A stretch of DNA of 45,089 nt, from positions 1-45,089 of the forward strand of contig CALMPF010000055.1 in the NCBI GenBank assembly GCA_937871505.1, given 5' to 3'. Shown in pieces: positions 32,457 to 41,861 of this stretch. Origin of the DNA: an uncultured Planctomycetia bacterium. GTDB lineage: Bacteria > Planctomycetota > Phycisphaerae > Phycisphaerales > SM1A02. Under the pieces are notes generated by a model. The model worked only from the letters and a program-made list of their open reading frames with translations. It searched no databases and was not told where the DNA came from. Made by a program: the position numbers and the translations under genes. Positions within the stretch are counted from its first letter, which is position 1. Every line of letters begins with the position of its first letter.

Positions 32457-34649
32457 CTACGAGCTCCGCGCGTAGCCGGCCATGGTCGCGTAGTTCTTCC
32501 GGAGATAGCCGCCCGCGGCGACGCGCGGACGATTGAGGATGACGCCGAGGAAGTCGCAGCGGACGTCATTGAGCTGCCGGATGAGCCGCGCGACCAGTCC
32601 GCGCTGCTCCTGATTGGCGCGGACGACGAGGACGACCGCATCGACCTTCCCCGCGAGCACGATCGCCTCGCCCGCGACGATCGCAGGCGGTGCGTCGACG
32701 AGCACGATGTCGTATCCCGAGCGGAGCTCCGCGAGCGCGGCGTCGAACCGGGCGGTGTTCAGGCGCTCGAACACGCGCAGCGCAGGCGTGCCCGCGGTGA
32801 TCGCGTCGAACCCGTCGGAGACGGGCTGGATCACTTCCGCGAGCCCGGCGCGTCCGGCGAGCAGGTCTCCGAGGCCCGGGGCGTCGTCGCGGATCTTCAG
32901 GGCCGCCGCGAGACCGGGTCGCCGGAAGTTGGCGTCGATCACGAGCACGCGCCGCCCCGCGGCGGCGTCGATGGCCGCGAGATTCGTGACGACCGTCGTA
33001 GTGCCGGATCCCGGAAGCCCGCCGAGGACGAGCAGCGAGCGGCTGCCGCGGGCGTCAAGGGCCTTCAGGAGCGGCACGCTGGCCTGCCGGTAGGACTCGG
33101 CGAGCACGCTCTGCGGCCGCTCGGCGACGACCATCTCGGCGCGCTCGCAGCGGGTCGGATCCTCGTCGAGGTCGGGGATCACCCCGAGCACCCGCGCACC
33201 GGGAATGGCCGCGAGGTCGCTGGCGCCCTTGACGCGCTGATCGAGGATCTCGCGGAGGAAGACGACGCCGGTGACCAGCCCCGCCAGCGCGATGGCGCCC
33301 AGCGGAACGAACGTCAGGAGCTTCGGGAAGCTCTTCTCGTGGGGCACGGTCGCCGCGAAGGCGCGGCGAACGCGCCGCGCGTCCTCGCGGGCCTTGATCA
33401 CGAAGGTGTCGCGGATGACCTTCTCGAACTCCGCGCGCCGCTCCTCATGCTGCCGCAGGTCCTTCTCCATCGTGCGGTACTGGGCGATCAGCGCCGTGGT
33501 GTCGCGAAGCTGCTCCGTCTTCTCGTCGCTCTGCGCCTTGAGGTCCTCGAGCTGGCTGTCGATGACCTCGAGGGCGAGAATCGTCGAAGTGAGCTGGGAG
33601 TTGAGATTCCGGCGGATCTGCTCGCGGATGCCGGCCTCGCGCTCGGCCTCGGCCGCGGCGACCTCCTGCTCCCTGAGGCGCAGCTCAGCGTGGCCGGGCC
33701 GATAGCGGTCGCGGGCGAGGTTGAGCGCCACCCGCGCGGAGTTCACGCGCTGGGTCAGGGCCCGGATGTTCGGATCCTCTTCCGCGGCCTGCCGGTCGTC
33801 CTGGCTGAACTCGATGGTGCCGCGGAGCTTGTCCTCGATCTGCTTCTTGGTGCTCTCCGCACCGACCCGCGACTGGATCGTCCGCGAGATCGACGAGGTG
33901 ATGCTCTTGGCGGTGTCCATCAACTGGCTCTCGCGGGCGCTGTCGAGCGCCGTGAGGCTGTTGGTCTTGATGAACTCCTCGACCGCGAGCTGGCGCTGGT
34001 TGATCGCGGTCTCGAGCTGGCTGACCTGCACCTGGAACTGGGCCAGCGCCGCATCGAACTGCCTCATCTCGATGCTGGTCCGGAATCGGATGTACGAGTC
34101 GGCGATGGCGTTGAGGACGACGGGGACGTCCGCGGGCGTCGCCGCCGACCACTCGAGGAAGAAGAGGTTGGTTTCGCGGCCGACGACGGGGCTGACCTTC
34201 TTCATGAGGTCGCGCATGGCGTCGTCGAAGGCGAAGTTCCCGTCCGGTCCGACGAAGCCGCGTCCCCACACCGTGTTCTCGCGCACGTCGCGGTTGGTCT
34301 TGAGCGCATCCGAGAGCACATCGCGGCTGACGAGATACTCCGCCTCGGTGCGGAGCGACCGGAGCACCGAATCGCCGCCGTCCCCGCCGCGCGCGAGCGG
34401 ATCCATCGCGCTGCGCACCTGCGGCAGCAGCTCGAAGCCGACGCGGCCGGTGTACTTCGGGAAGGTCCGGTCCGCGTAGATGTAGGCGCCGAACCCGATC
34501 ATGGCGCCGATGAACGCCATCACGACGATCAGAACGATGTGTCGGCGAAGGACCTTGATCGGGTCGATCGAGACGCCGAGGCTCGACGCAACGGATCGTG
34601 CTGGCGCCGGGCGCGGCGCCGTCGCTGGCTTGGCGGCGATGCTGGTCAT
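32457..34649 (-). CDS. Wzc-like polysaccharide co-polymerase with BY-kinase-type domain (degenerate P-loop)
   Basis: A 730-residue inner-membrane protein. A Wzz-type chain-length domain lies between two membrane helices (about 37-58 and 440-463), with long periplasmic coiled coils (about 190-430). A cytoplasmic BY-kinase-like domain follows. Its P-loop reads GLPGSGTTT (544-552), so the Walker A lysine is Thr550, encoded ACT. The Walker A' is VLVIDANFRRP with D572, and Walker B is IVLVDAPP. The C-terminal tail keeps three tyrosines (Y715, Y720, Y726), the usual autophosphorylation cluster. With an intact lysine this would be a typical tyrosine kinase that regulates export. The start has no obvious Shine-Dalgarno sequence. 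It sits in the exopolysaccharide locus. Confidence 0.9.
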   Translation of the reverse strand: MTSIAAKPATAPRPAPARSVASSLGVSIDPIKVLRRHIVLIVVMAFIGAMIGFGAYIYADRTFPKYTGRVGFELLPQVRSAMDPLARGGDGGDSVLRSLRTEAEYLVSRDVLSDALKTNRDVRENTVWGRGFVGPDGNFAFDDAMRDLMKKVSPVVGRETNLFFLEWSAATPADVPVVLNAIADSYIRFRTSIEMRQFDAALAQFQVQVSQLETAINQRQLAVEEFIKTNSLTALDSARESQLMDTAKSITSSISRTIQSRVGAESTKKQIEDKLRGTIEFSQDDRQAAEEDPNIRALTQRVNSARVALNLARDRYRPGHAELRLREQEVAAAEAEREAGIREQIRRNLNSQLTSTILALEVIDSQLEDLKAQSDEKTEQLRDTTALIAQYRTMEKDLRQHEERRAEFEKVIRDTFVIKAREDARRVRRAFAATVPHEKSFPKLLTFVPLGAIALAGLVTGVVFLREILDQRVKGASDLAAIPGARVLGVIPDLDEDPTRCERAEMVVAERPQSVLAESYRQASVPLLKALDARGSRSLLVLGGLPGSGTTTVVTNLAAIDAAAGRRVLVIDANFRRPGLAAALKIRDDAPGLGDLLAGRAGLAEVIQPVSDGFDAITAGTPALRVFERLNTARFDAALAELRSGYDIVLVDAPPAIVAGEAIVLAGKVDAVVLVVRANQEQRGLVARLIRQLNDVRCDFLGVILNRPRVAAGGYLRKNYATMAGYARSS

Positions 34650-34789
34650 CGGGGCGGGCTCGGCTGGGGGGTCGGGGTGCTCAGGAGAAAAGAGGGGAGT
34701 CTATGCCGCGCGCAGGCGCGAACGGGATCGCCCGCATCGGATGGTTTCGGCCGCAGCGCAGGCCGCGGATCGTCGCCTGCTCGGCGTCA

Positions 34790-34840
34790 GCCCGCTCAGC
34801 GGGCGTTCATGAGCCGCTCATGAGCGGTTCACGAGCCGCT
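34790..34840. terminator. Cluster of hairpins just after the TPR gene
   Basis: Between the TPR stop (34851) and the Wzc-like start (34649) lie GCCCGC-TCA-GCGGGC (34790-34804), the 14-nt palindrome CCGCTCATGAGCGG (34814-34827) and AGCGG/CCGCT (34823-34827 with 34836-34840). The 13-mer TTCATGAGCCGCT (34807-34819) recurs as TTCACGAGCCGCT (34828-34840). It may end, pause or process the transcript between the two genes. Confidence 0.5.
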
Positions 34841-34850
34841 GATCGTCCGG

Positions 34851-37800
34851 TCATCGCCCCACGAGCGCTTCCACGGCGCGATACTCCGCGTTCTCGCGAA
34901 AGCGCGGATCGACCTCCAGCGCCCGGCGCAGCTCGGCGCGGGCTTCGGTGGCGCGATTCTGCCCGGCGAGCACGCGGGCGAGATGCACGTGCGTCTCGGC
35001 GAGGCGCGTCGCCGCGAGGGCGGCGCGGTACTGCTGCTCGGCCTCCGCAATCCGGCCGAGGCGCTCGAGCGCAAGCCCGAGCGTGTCGATGAACGACGCT
35101 TCGCCGGGGGCGATCGCGACCGCCCGCTGCGCGTGCGGGAGCGCGCGCGCGGGGTCCTTGAGGCAGTCGATGTAGGCGTAGGCGAGGTTGTTGAGGATCG
35201 CCGGATTGTCCGGCGCGAGTCCCGCCGCCGTCTCGAGGCTGCGGACCGCGCCGTCGCAGGAGCCCATCTGATACTGGAGCGTGCCGAGGTCGAAGTGGAT
35301 CAGCGACTGAAGCTGCGGCGGCGCCGTCTGCGCCCGGGAAGCGGCGACCTGGTAGAACTCGAGCGCCCGCGCCATGCCCGGCTGTCCCTGCTGGGCGTAC
35401 CGGCGCGCCAGCTCGCGCAGCGCGAAGGGCTGGATGCCCTCGCCGGCGAGCTCCCTGACGAAGATCTCGGCGTCGGAGGTGCGATCGCCCGGGAAGACGA
35501 GCCAGAGCTGGTCGAACCAGCCGTTGATCAGATCGGGCCGGTCGCCGAGCAGCTCCTCATACTGCCGCCATGACTGCCGAAGCTGTTCGAGCCCCTCGTT
35601 GCGGCGGCCGACGTTCGCCAGCGCGGCGCCGTACGCGGCGCGGAGGTAGGGCGATCGCTCCAGCGCTGCGCTTCGCTGCGAGAGCAGTTGCACGACTCCG
35701 GCGTACTCCGGCGGCCGCGTCGGCGCCTGCTTGAGCATGAGCATCACCAGGCGGTCCGGCGAGACGCCGGGCTCTAGCTCCATCGCGCGGCGGTGCGACG
35801 CGGTTGCGCCGACGACGTCTCCCGCACGGTCCTGAAGGTCGCCGACGACCCGGTGCCAGCGGGCATCCGCCGGACGCAGGTCGGCGCCCTCGCGGGCGAC
35901 GGCGATGGCGCGATCGAAGCTCCTCGCCTGCACCCAGAGGTCGATCAACTGCTGGCGGGCGTCATCGGCGAGCGGCGAGATCCGCAGAAATCGCTCGGCC
36001 TCGAGCCGGGCGCGGGTGAAGTCGCCGCGGGTTCCCAGGAGCTGGGACCGCAGCTTCGATGCCGGCCAGTAGTCCGCCCGCAGTTCGAGCGCCTGATCGA
36101 GGAGCTGCGACGCCTCGTCGAGTCGGGGATCGCTCGGCTGGCGGTCGGGCCTCATCTGCCACTGCGTGACGATGAGCTGCGCCTGCCCGACGAGCGGCGC
36201 GGGGTCGGCGGGCCGGAGCTCGCGCGCCTGCTCGAGCGCCGCACGGACCTGCTGGATCGCTTCGGGGATCCCCGCGCCCGTCCGGACGGCGATGTCCAGC
36301 CGCTGGCTGGCGAGCGCAGCCCGCATCAGGGCCACCTCGCCATCGGAGCCCACGCTCGCCTCGACCGCGGCAAGTTCGCGCTCGGCGACCTCGATGTCGC
36401 CGCCGCGCGCGAGACCCTCGACCACTGCCAGCCTGTCGCGCGGATCTCCGGTCGCCTCCGCGACCGCACGAAGATGGGCGATCGCGGTCGCGGCATCTCC
36501 CTGCTGGAGCGCCAGCCGCGCAAGCGCGCGGTCGGCCTCGCGCGCCGGAGACTGCCTCCTGACGGCCTCATCGAGGAACGGCTTGGCGTCCACCGGGCGC
36601 CCGACGCCGACGAGGTACCCGCCGAGGGCCATCAGCATCTCGGTCGTCACGTCGTCGCCCGCGCCGGCGACGAGCCCGCGGAGGATGGTCTCTCCCGCCG
36701 CCGCGTCGCCGCGGAGCTTCGCGTGCTCGGCCCGCAGCGCCGCGACTTCGAAGCTCTTCGGGTGCCGGGCGGCGACCTGGGCGAGGATGCGCTCCGCTTC
36801 GTCGAGCCACTCGCGCCGCTGGGCATCGAGAAGCTGGCGCTGCTGGGCGATCGGCATCGCCCGCCATCGGTCGTCCGGATGCCGCGCCCGGCCCGAGGCG
36901 TCGACGATCAGCTCTCGACTCGGCGGGAGCATCATCAGGAGCGCCGCGAACTGAATCGCATTGCCGAAGTCGTCGGGCGCCGTCGAGTAGAGCGAGCGGC
37001 GCTCGGTGAGCGCCCGGAGCTTGTCCCCGTAGATGGCCTCCATCAGCAGCCATCGGGTGCGGAGGTTGGGGGTGAAGTCGCGCCGCCGCGCCGCCTCTCG
37101 CAGCACCGTCAGCGCTCGCGTCTGCTCTCCGGCCGACTGAAGCGCCTCGACGAATCCCTCGACGAGGATCATGTCGTTGGGACGCTGTGCGTACGCGGTC
37201 TCGAAGCTGTCGACGGCGCCGGCGGCATTGCCGAGCCGCCCCCGGATGCGGCCGAGCAGGAGGAGCAGATCGGTCGACTCCGGCGCTCGGAGGAGCGCGT
37301 CGGAGAGCGCGTCGGCGGCCTCGACAAGCCGCGCCCGGCGGGCGGCGACATTCGCCGTCGGCTCGGCATCCACCTGCGTCAGGAGCAGCCGAGCCCGCAT
37401 CGAGGCAAGCTCGGGACCCGAGACCACGCGCCCCGCGGGGCGGGACTGGGCGTCGACCATCGCCTGCGCCCGGGCGAAGTCCCGCTCCGAGAGGGCGAGG
37501 TCGAACTCGGCGATCACCACCACCGGATCGGTCGCGCGAAGCGGCTCGATCAGGGCGCGCAGCCGCGCAGTCTCCGAGGCGAGCCTCGCGATCGACTCAT
37601 CGGTCACGGCCGCGCTCGCCTCGTCTCCGGACTCCCTGAGGCGCTGGGCGACGATCCGCTGCTCGATGAGCGCCCGCGAGATCGCCCGGAAGGACCGCGC
37701 ATCCCGGTCCGGACCGGGAGCCGTCTCGATCTCGACCGTCCGCAGGATCCGCTCGGCAGGATCGGTCGTCGCGGCGAGGATCTCCGCCCGCCGGAAGAAC

Positions 37801-39632
37801 TCGTTTCCCGGCGCCAGCTCGAGCCCGCGCCGCGCCAGCTCTCCGGCCCGCTCGGTGTTCCCGAGGATCAGCTCGATGTAGGCAAGCGATCGGACGTAAC
37901 GCGGATCATCCGGGCGCTGCTGGAGAGCGTTCTCGAGCTGCTGCCGCGCGCCGGCGAGGTCGCCGCGCTCGAAGCGGGACTGGGCCACGGCAAGCTGGCG
38001 GACAACCTCCTCATCGAAGCTGGCCGAGAGCACGGATCGCAGCTCCACCACCCGCGGGTCGTCGGGAGCGATCTGGGCGGCGCGGGTGATGCTGGCGCGA
38101 GCGGCCTCCTCGTCGCCGTCGCGGCGCTCGAGGTCGGCCTTGAGGACGAGCACCTCGAGCGAGCGCGGCGAGAGCGCCGCGGCCTGACCGATGCGCCGCC
38201 TCGCGATGCCGAGCTGGTTGGTCTCGGCCGCGGCGTGGGCGGCCTCGAAGTAGACATTCGCCTGGCCGCTGGCCTCGCCGAAGCGCCGCAGGAACTCCTC
38301 GTAGCGCGACAGGGCTTCCGCCGGGCGCCCGGCGGCGAAGGCCAGCCGCGCCTGCGACTGGATGTAACGGGGATCCGACTCGGGGTTCTCCAGCTCGGCG
38401 GCGAGCCCCTCGAGGGCGGCTGCGACCGCCGCGCGAGCCTCGGTGCGGTCCTCCGGCGGCACCGTACGGAAGCGGGCGAACTCCGCGTCGAAGAGGGTGG
38501 CCGCCGCTGCGACCCGAAGCTCGGGCTGGATGATCGCCTGAAGGCCGACCGGCTGAGGACCGAGGGCCAGCACCTCGGCGGCGGCCTGTCGAGCCCCGTC
38601 GATGTCCTGGGCGGCGATCAGCATCGCCATGAGCGCCTGCCTGACGGCGAGCTCTTCGGGATGCGCGCTCACGTACGCGCGGATCATCTCCGCCGCCCTC
38701 GCGGCGCGCTCGCGGTCTCCCATGGCGACCAGCGGGACGAGCGCGCGGTCGTAGATCCACGCGCGCCGCTCGCCCTGGAGATTGGTCAGCAGTCGATCCG
38801 CCACGGCATCGAGGGTCGCGTCGGTCACCGACGTGTCGCCGTGGAAGCGGCGGAAGAGCAGGTCCTGAAGCTCGACCGCAGCGACGAGCGGCCCGCGCGG
38901 AGCCCGCCGCACCGCCTCGCGCAGCGCCGTGCGGGCTTCGTCCATCGCGGCGACCGCGCCGGGGTCGACTCGCCCCGCGAGCTGCCGGCGCCGCGCGTCG
39001 GAGAGCAGCGAGGCCACCAGGCTCGACTGCGCGAGGTCGTCGCCGGGGTCCCTCGCGACCGCTTCGCGCAGATCGGCCAGCGCCCGCTCCACCTGCGCCG
39101 GCTCCGCGGTCTCGCGCCGGCCGAGCGTGCCGATGGCGCGGAACATCGTCGCGGTGGCGTGCGCGGGGTCGTTCGGATCGACGCCCTCGGCCATGCGCCG
39201 CGCGACCTCCTCGAGCGAGCTCCACGACGACGGACTGGCGGGATCGAGCTGGGCGATGACGAGGCGCAGCTCGATCAGCGGCATGTGCAGCTCCGGCCGC
39301 ATCGGCGCGATGCCGACCCGCTTCTCGAGCAGCGACTGGTAGAGATCGAAGCGCTGACGCAGCTCGTCGCGCGTCTTCGGGACGATCCGCGCCAGCGCGT
39401 CGAGCGACTTGTCGACGTAGGCGAGGTTGCTCGAGTCCTTGCTCAGCGCCCGGCCGTACGCCCCCAGCGCCGCCGCGTACTGACCCGCGGCCATGAGCTC
39501 ATCGCCCTGCCGGACGTTGCGCGTCGCGTCGCCGCGGAATTGCAGCAGCGCAAAGGCCCCGATCACGCCGGCGGCGATGACGGCGGCGAGGGCGACGATG
39601 GCGATCAGCTTGGTGTTGACTCGGGCGGCCAT
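34851..39632 (-). CDS. Giant membrane-anchored TPR repeat protein of the exosortase/EPS locus
   Basis: A 1593-residue protein with one N-terminal membrane helix (about residues 8-30, LIAIVALAAVIAAGVIGAFALL). It is followed almost wholly by tetratricopeptide-like helical repeats. The first (NVRQGDELMAAGQYAAALGAYGRALSKD) and the last ones near the C-terminus (LGLALERLGRIAEAEQQYRAAL) are clear. No signal for lipidation or enzyme motif is visible. TPR proteins of this kind accompany exosortase/polysaccharide loci (for example PrsT-type proteins) and probably scaffold the export machinery in the periplasm. The chosen ATG gives a direct signal-anchor; an in-frame upstream reading to 39797 lacks protein character. 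The gene follows epsI by 29 nt. Confidence 0.85.
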   Translation of the reverse strand: MAARVNTKLIAIVALAAVIAAGVIGAFALLQFRGDATRNVRQGDELMAAGQYAAALGAYGRALSKDSSNLAYVDKSLDALARIVPKTRDELRQRFDLYQSLLEKRVGIAPMRPELHMPLIELRLVIAQLDPASPSSWSSLEEVARRMAEGVDPNDPAHATATMFRAIGTLGRRETAEPAQVERALADLREAVARDPGDDLAQSSLVASLLSDARRRQLAGRVDPGAVAAMDEARTALREAVRRAPRGPLVAAVELQDLLFRRFHGDTSVTDATLDAVADRLLTNLQGERRAWIYDRALVPLVAMGDRERAARAAEMIRAYVSAHPEELAVRQALMAMLIAAQDIDGARQAAAEVLALGPQPVGLQAIIQPELRVAAAATLFDAEFARFRTVPPEDRTEARAAVAAALEGLAAELENPESDPRYIQSQARLAFAAGRPAEALSRYEEFLRRFGEASGQANVYFEAAHAAAETNQLGIARRRIGQAAALSPRSLEVLVLKADLERRDGDEEAARASITRAAQIAPDDPRVVELRSVLSASFDEEVVRQLAVAQSRFERGDLAGARQQLENALQQRPDDPRYVRSLAYIELILGNTERAGELARRGLELAPGNEFFRRAEILAATTDPAERILRTVEIETAPGPDRDARSFRAISRALIEQRIVAQRLRESGDEASAAVTDESIARLASETARLRALIEPLRATDPVVVIAEFDLALSERDFARAQAMVDAQSRPAGRVVSGPELASMRARLLLTQVDAEPTANVAARRARLVEAADALSDALLRAPESTDLLLLLGRIRGRLGNAAGAVDSFETAYAQRPNDMILVEGFVEALQSAGEQTRALTVLREAARRRDFTPNLRTRWLLMEAIYGDKLRALTERRSLYSTAPDDFGNAIQFAALLMMLPPSRELIVDASGRARHPDDRWRAMPIAQQRQLLDAQRREWLDEAERILAQVAARHPKSFEVAALRAEHAKLRGDAAAGETILRGLVAGAGDDVTTEMLMALGGYLVGVGRPVDAKPFLDEAVRRQSPAREADRALARLALQQGDAATAIAHLRAVAEATGDPRDRLAVVEGLARGGDIEVAERELAAVEASVGSDGEVALMRAALASQRLDIAVRTGAGIPEAIQQVRAALEQARELRPADPAPLVGQAQLIVTQWQMRPDRQPSDPRLDEASQLLDQALELRADYWPASKLRSQLLGTRGDFTRARLEAERFLRISPLADDARQQLIDLWVQARSFDRAIAVAREGADLRPADARWHRVVGDLQDRAGDVVGATASHRRAMELEPGVSPDRLVMLMLKQAPTRPPEYAGVVQLLSQRSAALERSPYLRAAYGAALANVGRRNEGLEQLRQSWRQYEELLGDRPDLINGWFDQLWLVFPGDRTSDAEIFVRELAGEGIQPFALRELARRYAQQGQPGMARALEFYQVAASRAQTAPPQLQSLIHFDLGTLQYQMGSCDGAVRSLETAAGLAPDNPAILNNLAYAYIDCLKDPARALPHAQRAVAIAPGEASFIDTLGLALERLGRIAEAEQQYRAALAATRLAETHVHLARVLAGQNRATEARAELRRALEVDPRFRENAEYRAVEALVGR

Positions 39633-39661
39633 GGCTTGGTCTCTCGACGTCGGGAAGGAAG

Positions 39662-40525
39662 TCAGCCCGCACGCTGCGGCGCAGAGGCGGAGGCCGCGGC
39701 GCGCGACTCCACCTCGGGCCAATCGGGGAGTCTTCGCATCAGGTGCGGCAGGAAGGCGGAGAGGAAGTCGCCCGAAAGCTCGGCGAACCGCTCCCATCGC
39801 GTCTCGTCGTCGGCACGGGCCGGCATCGAGAACTGCACCTTGCAGTAGTAGGCGACGCGATCGGTGCGCTGGAAGGCGAGCGACCGCACATCGAGCGCCG
39901 AGGCGGTGGCCCGTCCGTTGGCGAGGAAGAAGTAGCCGCCGATCAGCCGCTCGTCGGGGCGGTCCTTCCGCTGGAACTCGATGGCGCGGAGCGCAAAGTC
40001 GCCGATGGGCAGGTGCACCGCGACCGCGCGCCCCGTCGTCGGATCGATCGCGTCCGTCTTGCGGTACGGAAGTCCCGTCGCGTTGTTGGGGGGGGAATCG
40101 CTCGACCTCCAGCGCGAATCGTCGATCGCGATCGGAACGATGCGAGGAGTCGTCGTGGCGACGAGCCCCCCAGCCACCCAGCAGCGATCGGGAACGTGCG
40201 GGATCGCGTCGATCATGCCCGTGTAGTACGCCACATGCACATGCAGCGCGTTCTCCAGGCCCTCGCCGTGCGCGTAGACGCGGTCGAGGTACTGCTCGGT
40301 GCCGAGCTCCTCGACGATCGCGGCGGAGAAGATCTTGTCCTCTCCGATCTGGCGCCAGCCCGTCAGCACCGGCGGGATCGTCGCGAGCGGAAGGCGAAGC
40401 TGCACCGGCTCCTTGCGGAGATAGAGGTTGAGCTGACCGATCGCCGCGCGGAAGCCCAGCCCCGAGGCGAGCAGCGCCGCCGCGGCCACAATCAGCGCAG
40501 TTCGTGCCGACCGATCGAATCTCAT
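39662..40525 (-). CDS. epsI: EpsI family exosortase-associated protein
   Basis: A 287-residue protein with a single N-terminal membrane helix (about 9-28) and an EpsI-type domain. The typical features are a start with LTGWRQ, the YYTGMID region, the motif HVPDRCWVAGG that corresponds to the conserved Cys segment of the family, and a late AYYCKVQFSM strand. EpsI proteins are often fused to, or encoded next to, exosortases, and they are required for polymer production in some species. The start is 4 nt past the exosortase stop. The exact biochemical role is not known. The tail is Ala/Ser-rich. Confidence 0.88.
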   Translation of the reverse strand: MRFDRSARTALIVAAAALLASGLGFRAAIGQLNLYLRKEPVQLRLPLATIPPVLTGWRQIGEDKIFSAAIVEELGTEQYLDRVYAHGEGLENALHVHVAYYTGMIDAIPHVPDRCWVAGGLVATTTPRIVPIAIDDSRWRSSDSPPNNATGLPYRKTDAIDPTTGRAVAVHLPIGDFALRAIEFQRKDRPDERLIGGYFFLANGRATASALDVRSLAFQRTDRVAYYCKVQFSMPARADDETRWERFAELSGDFLSAFLPHLMRRLPDWPEVESRAAASASAPQRAG

Positions 40526-40529
40526 GGTC

Positions 40530-41507
40530 TCAGGCGGCGATCGGCCGCCCCTCCTCGTCGACGACGGCGCTGCGCAGGATCCACATCAGCCCGAGGTAGA
40601 TGAGGAACGCAGGCATCAGCCAGATCAGCCCGATCATGTTGTGGAACTCGCCTGCGGCGAACTCGATGTCCCAGAGGCTCAGGACCCCGAGCGTCACGAC
40701 CCGCAGCACATTGACGACCAGCGCGACCGGAACGCCGAGGAGCACCAGCAGCGTCCGCTGCCAGAGAAAGGGAAGCCCGAGATAGGCCAAGGCGACGCCG
40801 AGCGCGAGAAACGCCACGAGCATCCGCATGCCCGAGCAGGCCTCCGCCACGTTCAGCGGATGGGCGACTCCTCCGCTCCAGACGGTCAGGATGTTGCCCG
40901 ACCGGTCGGTGTCGATCCCGATCACGTTGAGCACGCCGTGAGCGCCTACGGCGGCGAAGTCCTGGAGGCGGAGCGTCACCAGATCCATCGCCTGGCGAGA
41001 GATCGTCTGGCTGAAGACGATCAGGTAGGCCAGCGGGAACCAGAGGATCTTCATGGCCTTCCAGCCGACGATGAGCAGCACCAGCCCGAAGAGCGCGATT
41101 CCGAACCCGATGCCGCGGAGGTTGTGGTGCCAGAATGCCTGCGGCCCGAAGACGCAGAGGGCATAGAGACCGACGCCGAGGAGCATCGGGAGCAGGCCGA
41201 ACCACGTCGTCCTGAACCCCGCGGCAACGACCCGGTCGCGATGGACCCATCCGAGATAGAACGCGATCAAGGGGATCGCGAGGGTGTGTCCCCAATCCGC
41301 CGGCTCCCGCAGCGCCCAGCGGACCTGCGTGGCGATGAAGTCCCAGAAGACCCAGACGAAGATCGCGGTGACGACCGCGCCGCCGATGAGCATCGTCCGG
41401 ACCGGGGTATCCGCGCTCGCATCGCTCGCCGCAACTGGCCCGGTCGGGCTCGCGGCAGCGCCGGCGGCGCCGGGGGTGGAGGTTGGTTCGACGATGCACT
41501 CGTCCAC
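40530..41507 (-). CDS. Exosortase
   Basis: A 325-residue polytopic membrane protein of the exosortase/archaeosortase family, thought to cleave and sort substrates with a C-terminal PEP-CTERM-like signal. The catalytic residues are visible: Cys224 in EACSGMRM, Arg269 in NVLRVVTLG and His289 in FHNMIG. Eight or so hydrophobic helices occur after about residue 40. The start is uncertain. The GTG at 41507 has an AGG 7 nt upstream and is preferred, a TTG at 41537 would add ten residues, and the first ATG lies well inside. It is followed directly by epsI, and the region before it is a 354-bp hairpin-rich gap. No substrate with a recognised tail is present in the window. Confidence 0.92.
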   Translation of the reverse strand: MDECIVEPTSTPGAAGAAASPTGPVAASDASADTPVRTMLIGGAVVTAIFVWVFWDFIATQVRWALREPADWGHTLAIPLIAFYLGWVHRDRVVAAGFRTTWFGLLPMLLGVGLYALCVFGPQAFWHHNLRGIGFGIALFGLVLLIVGWKAMKILWFPLAYLIVFSQTISRQAMDLVTLRLQDFAAVGAHGVLNVIGIDTDRSGNILTVWSGGVAHPLNVAEACSGMRMLVAFLALGVALAYLGLPFLWQRTLLVLLGVPVALVVNVLRVVTLGVLSLWDIEFAAGEFHNMIGLIWLMPAFLIYLGLMWILRSAVVDEEGRPIAA

Positions 41508-41861
41508 GGGATTGCCTGAGAGACAGGCGATGGGCAAGCTGGTCGGAGCGGGACGGGCGGGGACTCGAAACGGCTGAACACTTGCCGGTTCCGCCGGATC
41601 GCTCGCCTGAGCGATCCGGTCCGCCGGGAGATCGCTGGGGCGCTCCGGGCTGCGCGTGGACCCCGACGCGGGGTCTGGGCCGGCGGCTGCCTCGCCAACA
41701 CGCAGGCCACGCCCGACGGATCTGCGCGCGAACCTCCCGCGCGGTGACGCCGCAGCGACTGGAACCCCCCTCTACGGCGGTCAGGGGGGTCAGAGTTCGG
41801 CGGGTTCGGAAGGCGGATGCGCCTCCGCCGAGCGACCCGTCGGGCGCCCGCTCGACCCTCG
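41508..41861. other. Hairpin-rich gap between the export-protein and exosortase genes
   Basis: No gene is supported. Three stable structures occur along the leftward transcript: GGCGGA/TCCGCC (41812-41829), ACCCCCC/GGGGGGT (41764-41790, 13-nt loop) and the perfect 11-bp stem at 41594-41619. This would suit transcript termination or differential expression of the downstream exosortase group. A promoter for the exosortase may also lie here but could not be identified. Confidence 0.5.
41594..41619. terminator. Perfect 11-bp hairpin upstream of the exosortase gene
   Basis: CCGGATCGCTC (41594-41604) pairs fully with GAGCGATCCGG (41609-41619) around a GCCT loop. It lies about 90 nt before the exosortase start. 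Without a U-tract it could be a terminator, an attenuator or an mRNA-stability element. Confidence 0.55.

Noticed and set aside
31419..34823. Long + strand open frame opposite the epimerase and Wzc-like genes
   Set aside because: Same reason: it spans two genuine genes and their gap, with no domain.
35793..39848. Long + strand open frame opposite the TPR gene
   Set aside because: It is the antisense shadow of a long high-GC gene. No domain is recognised and the composition is unlike a protein.
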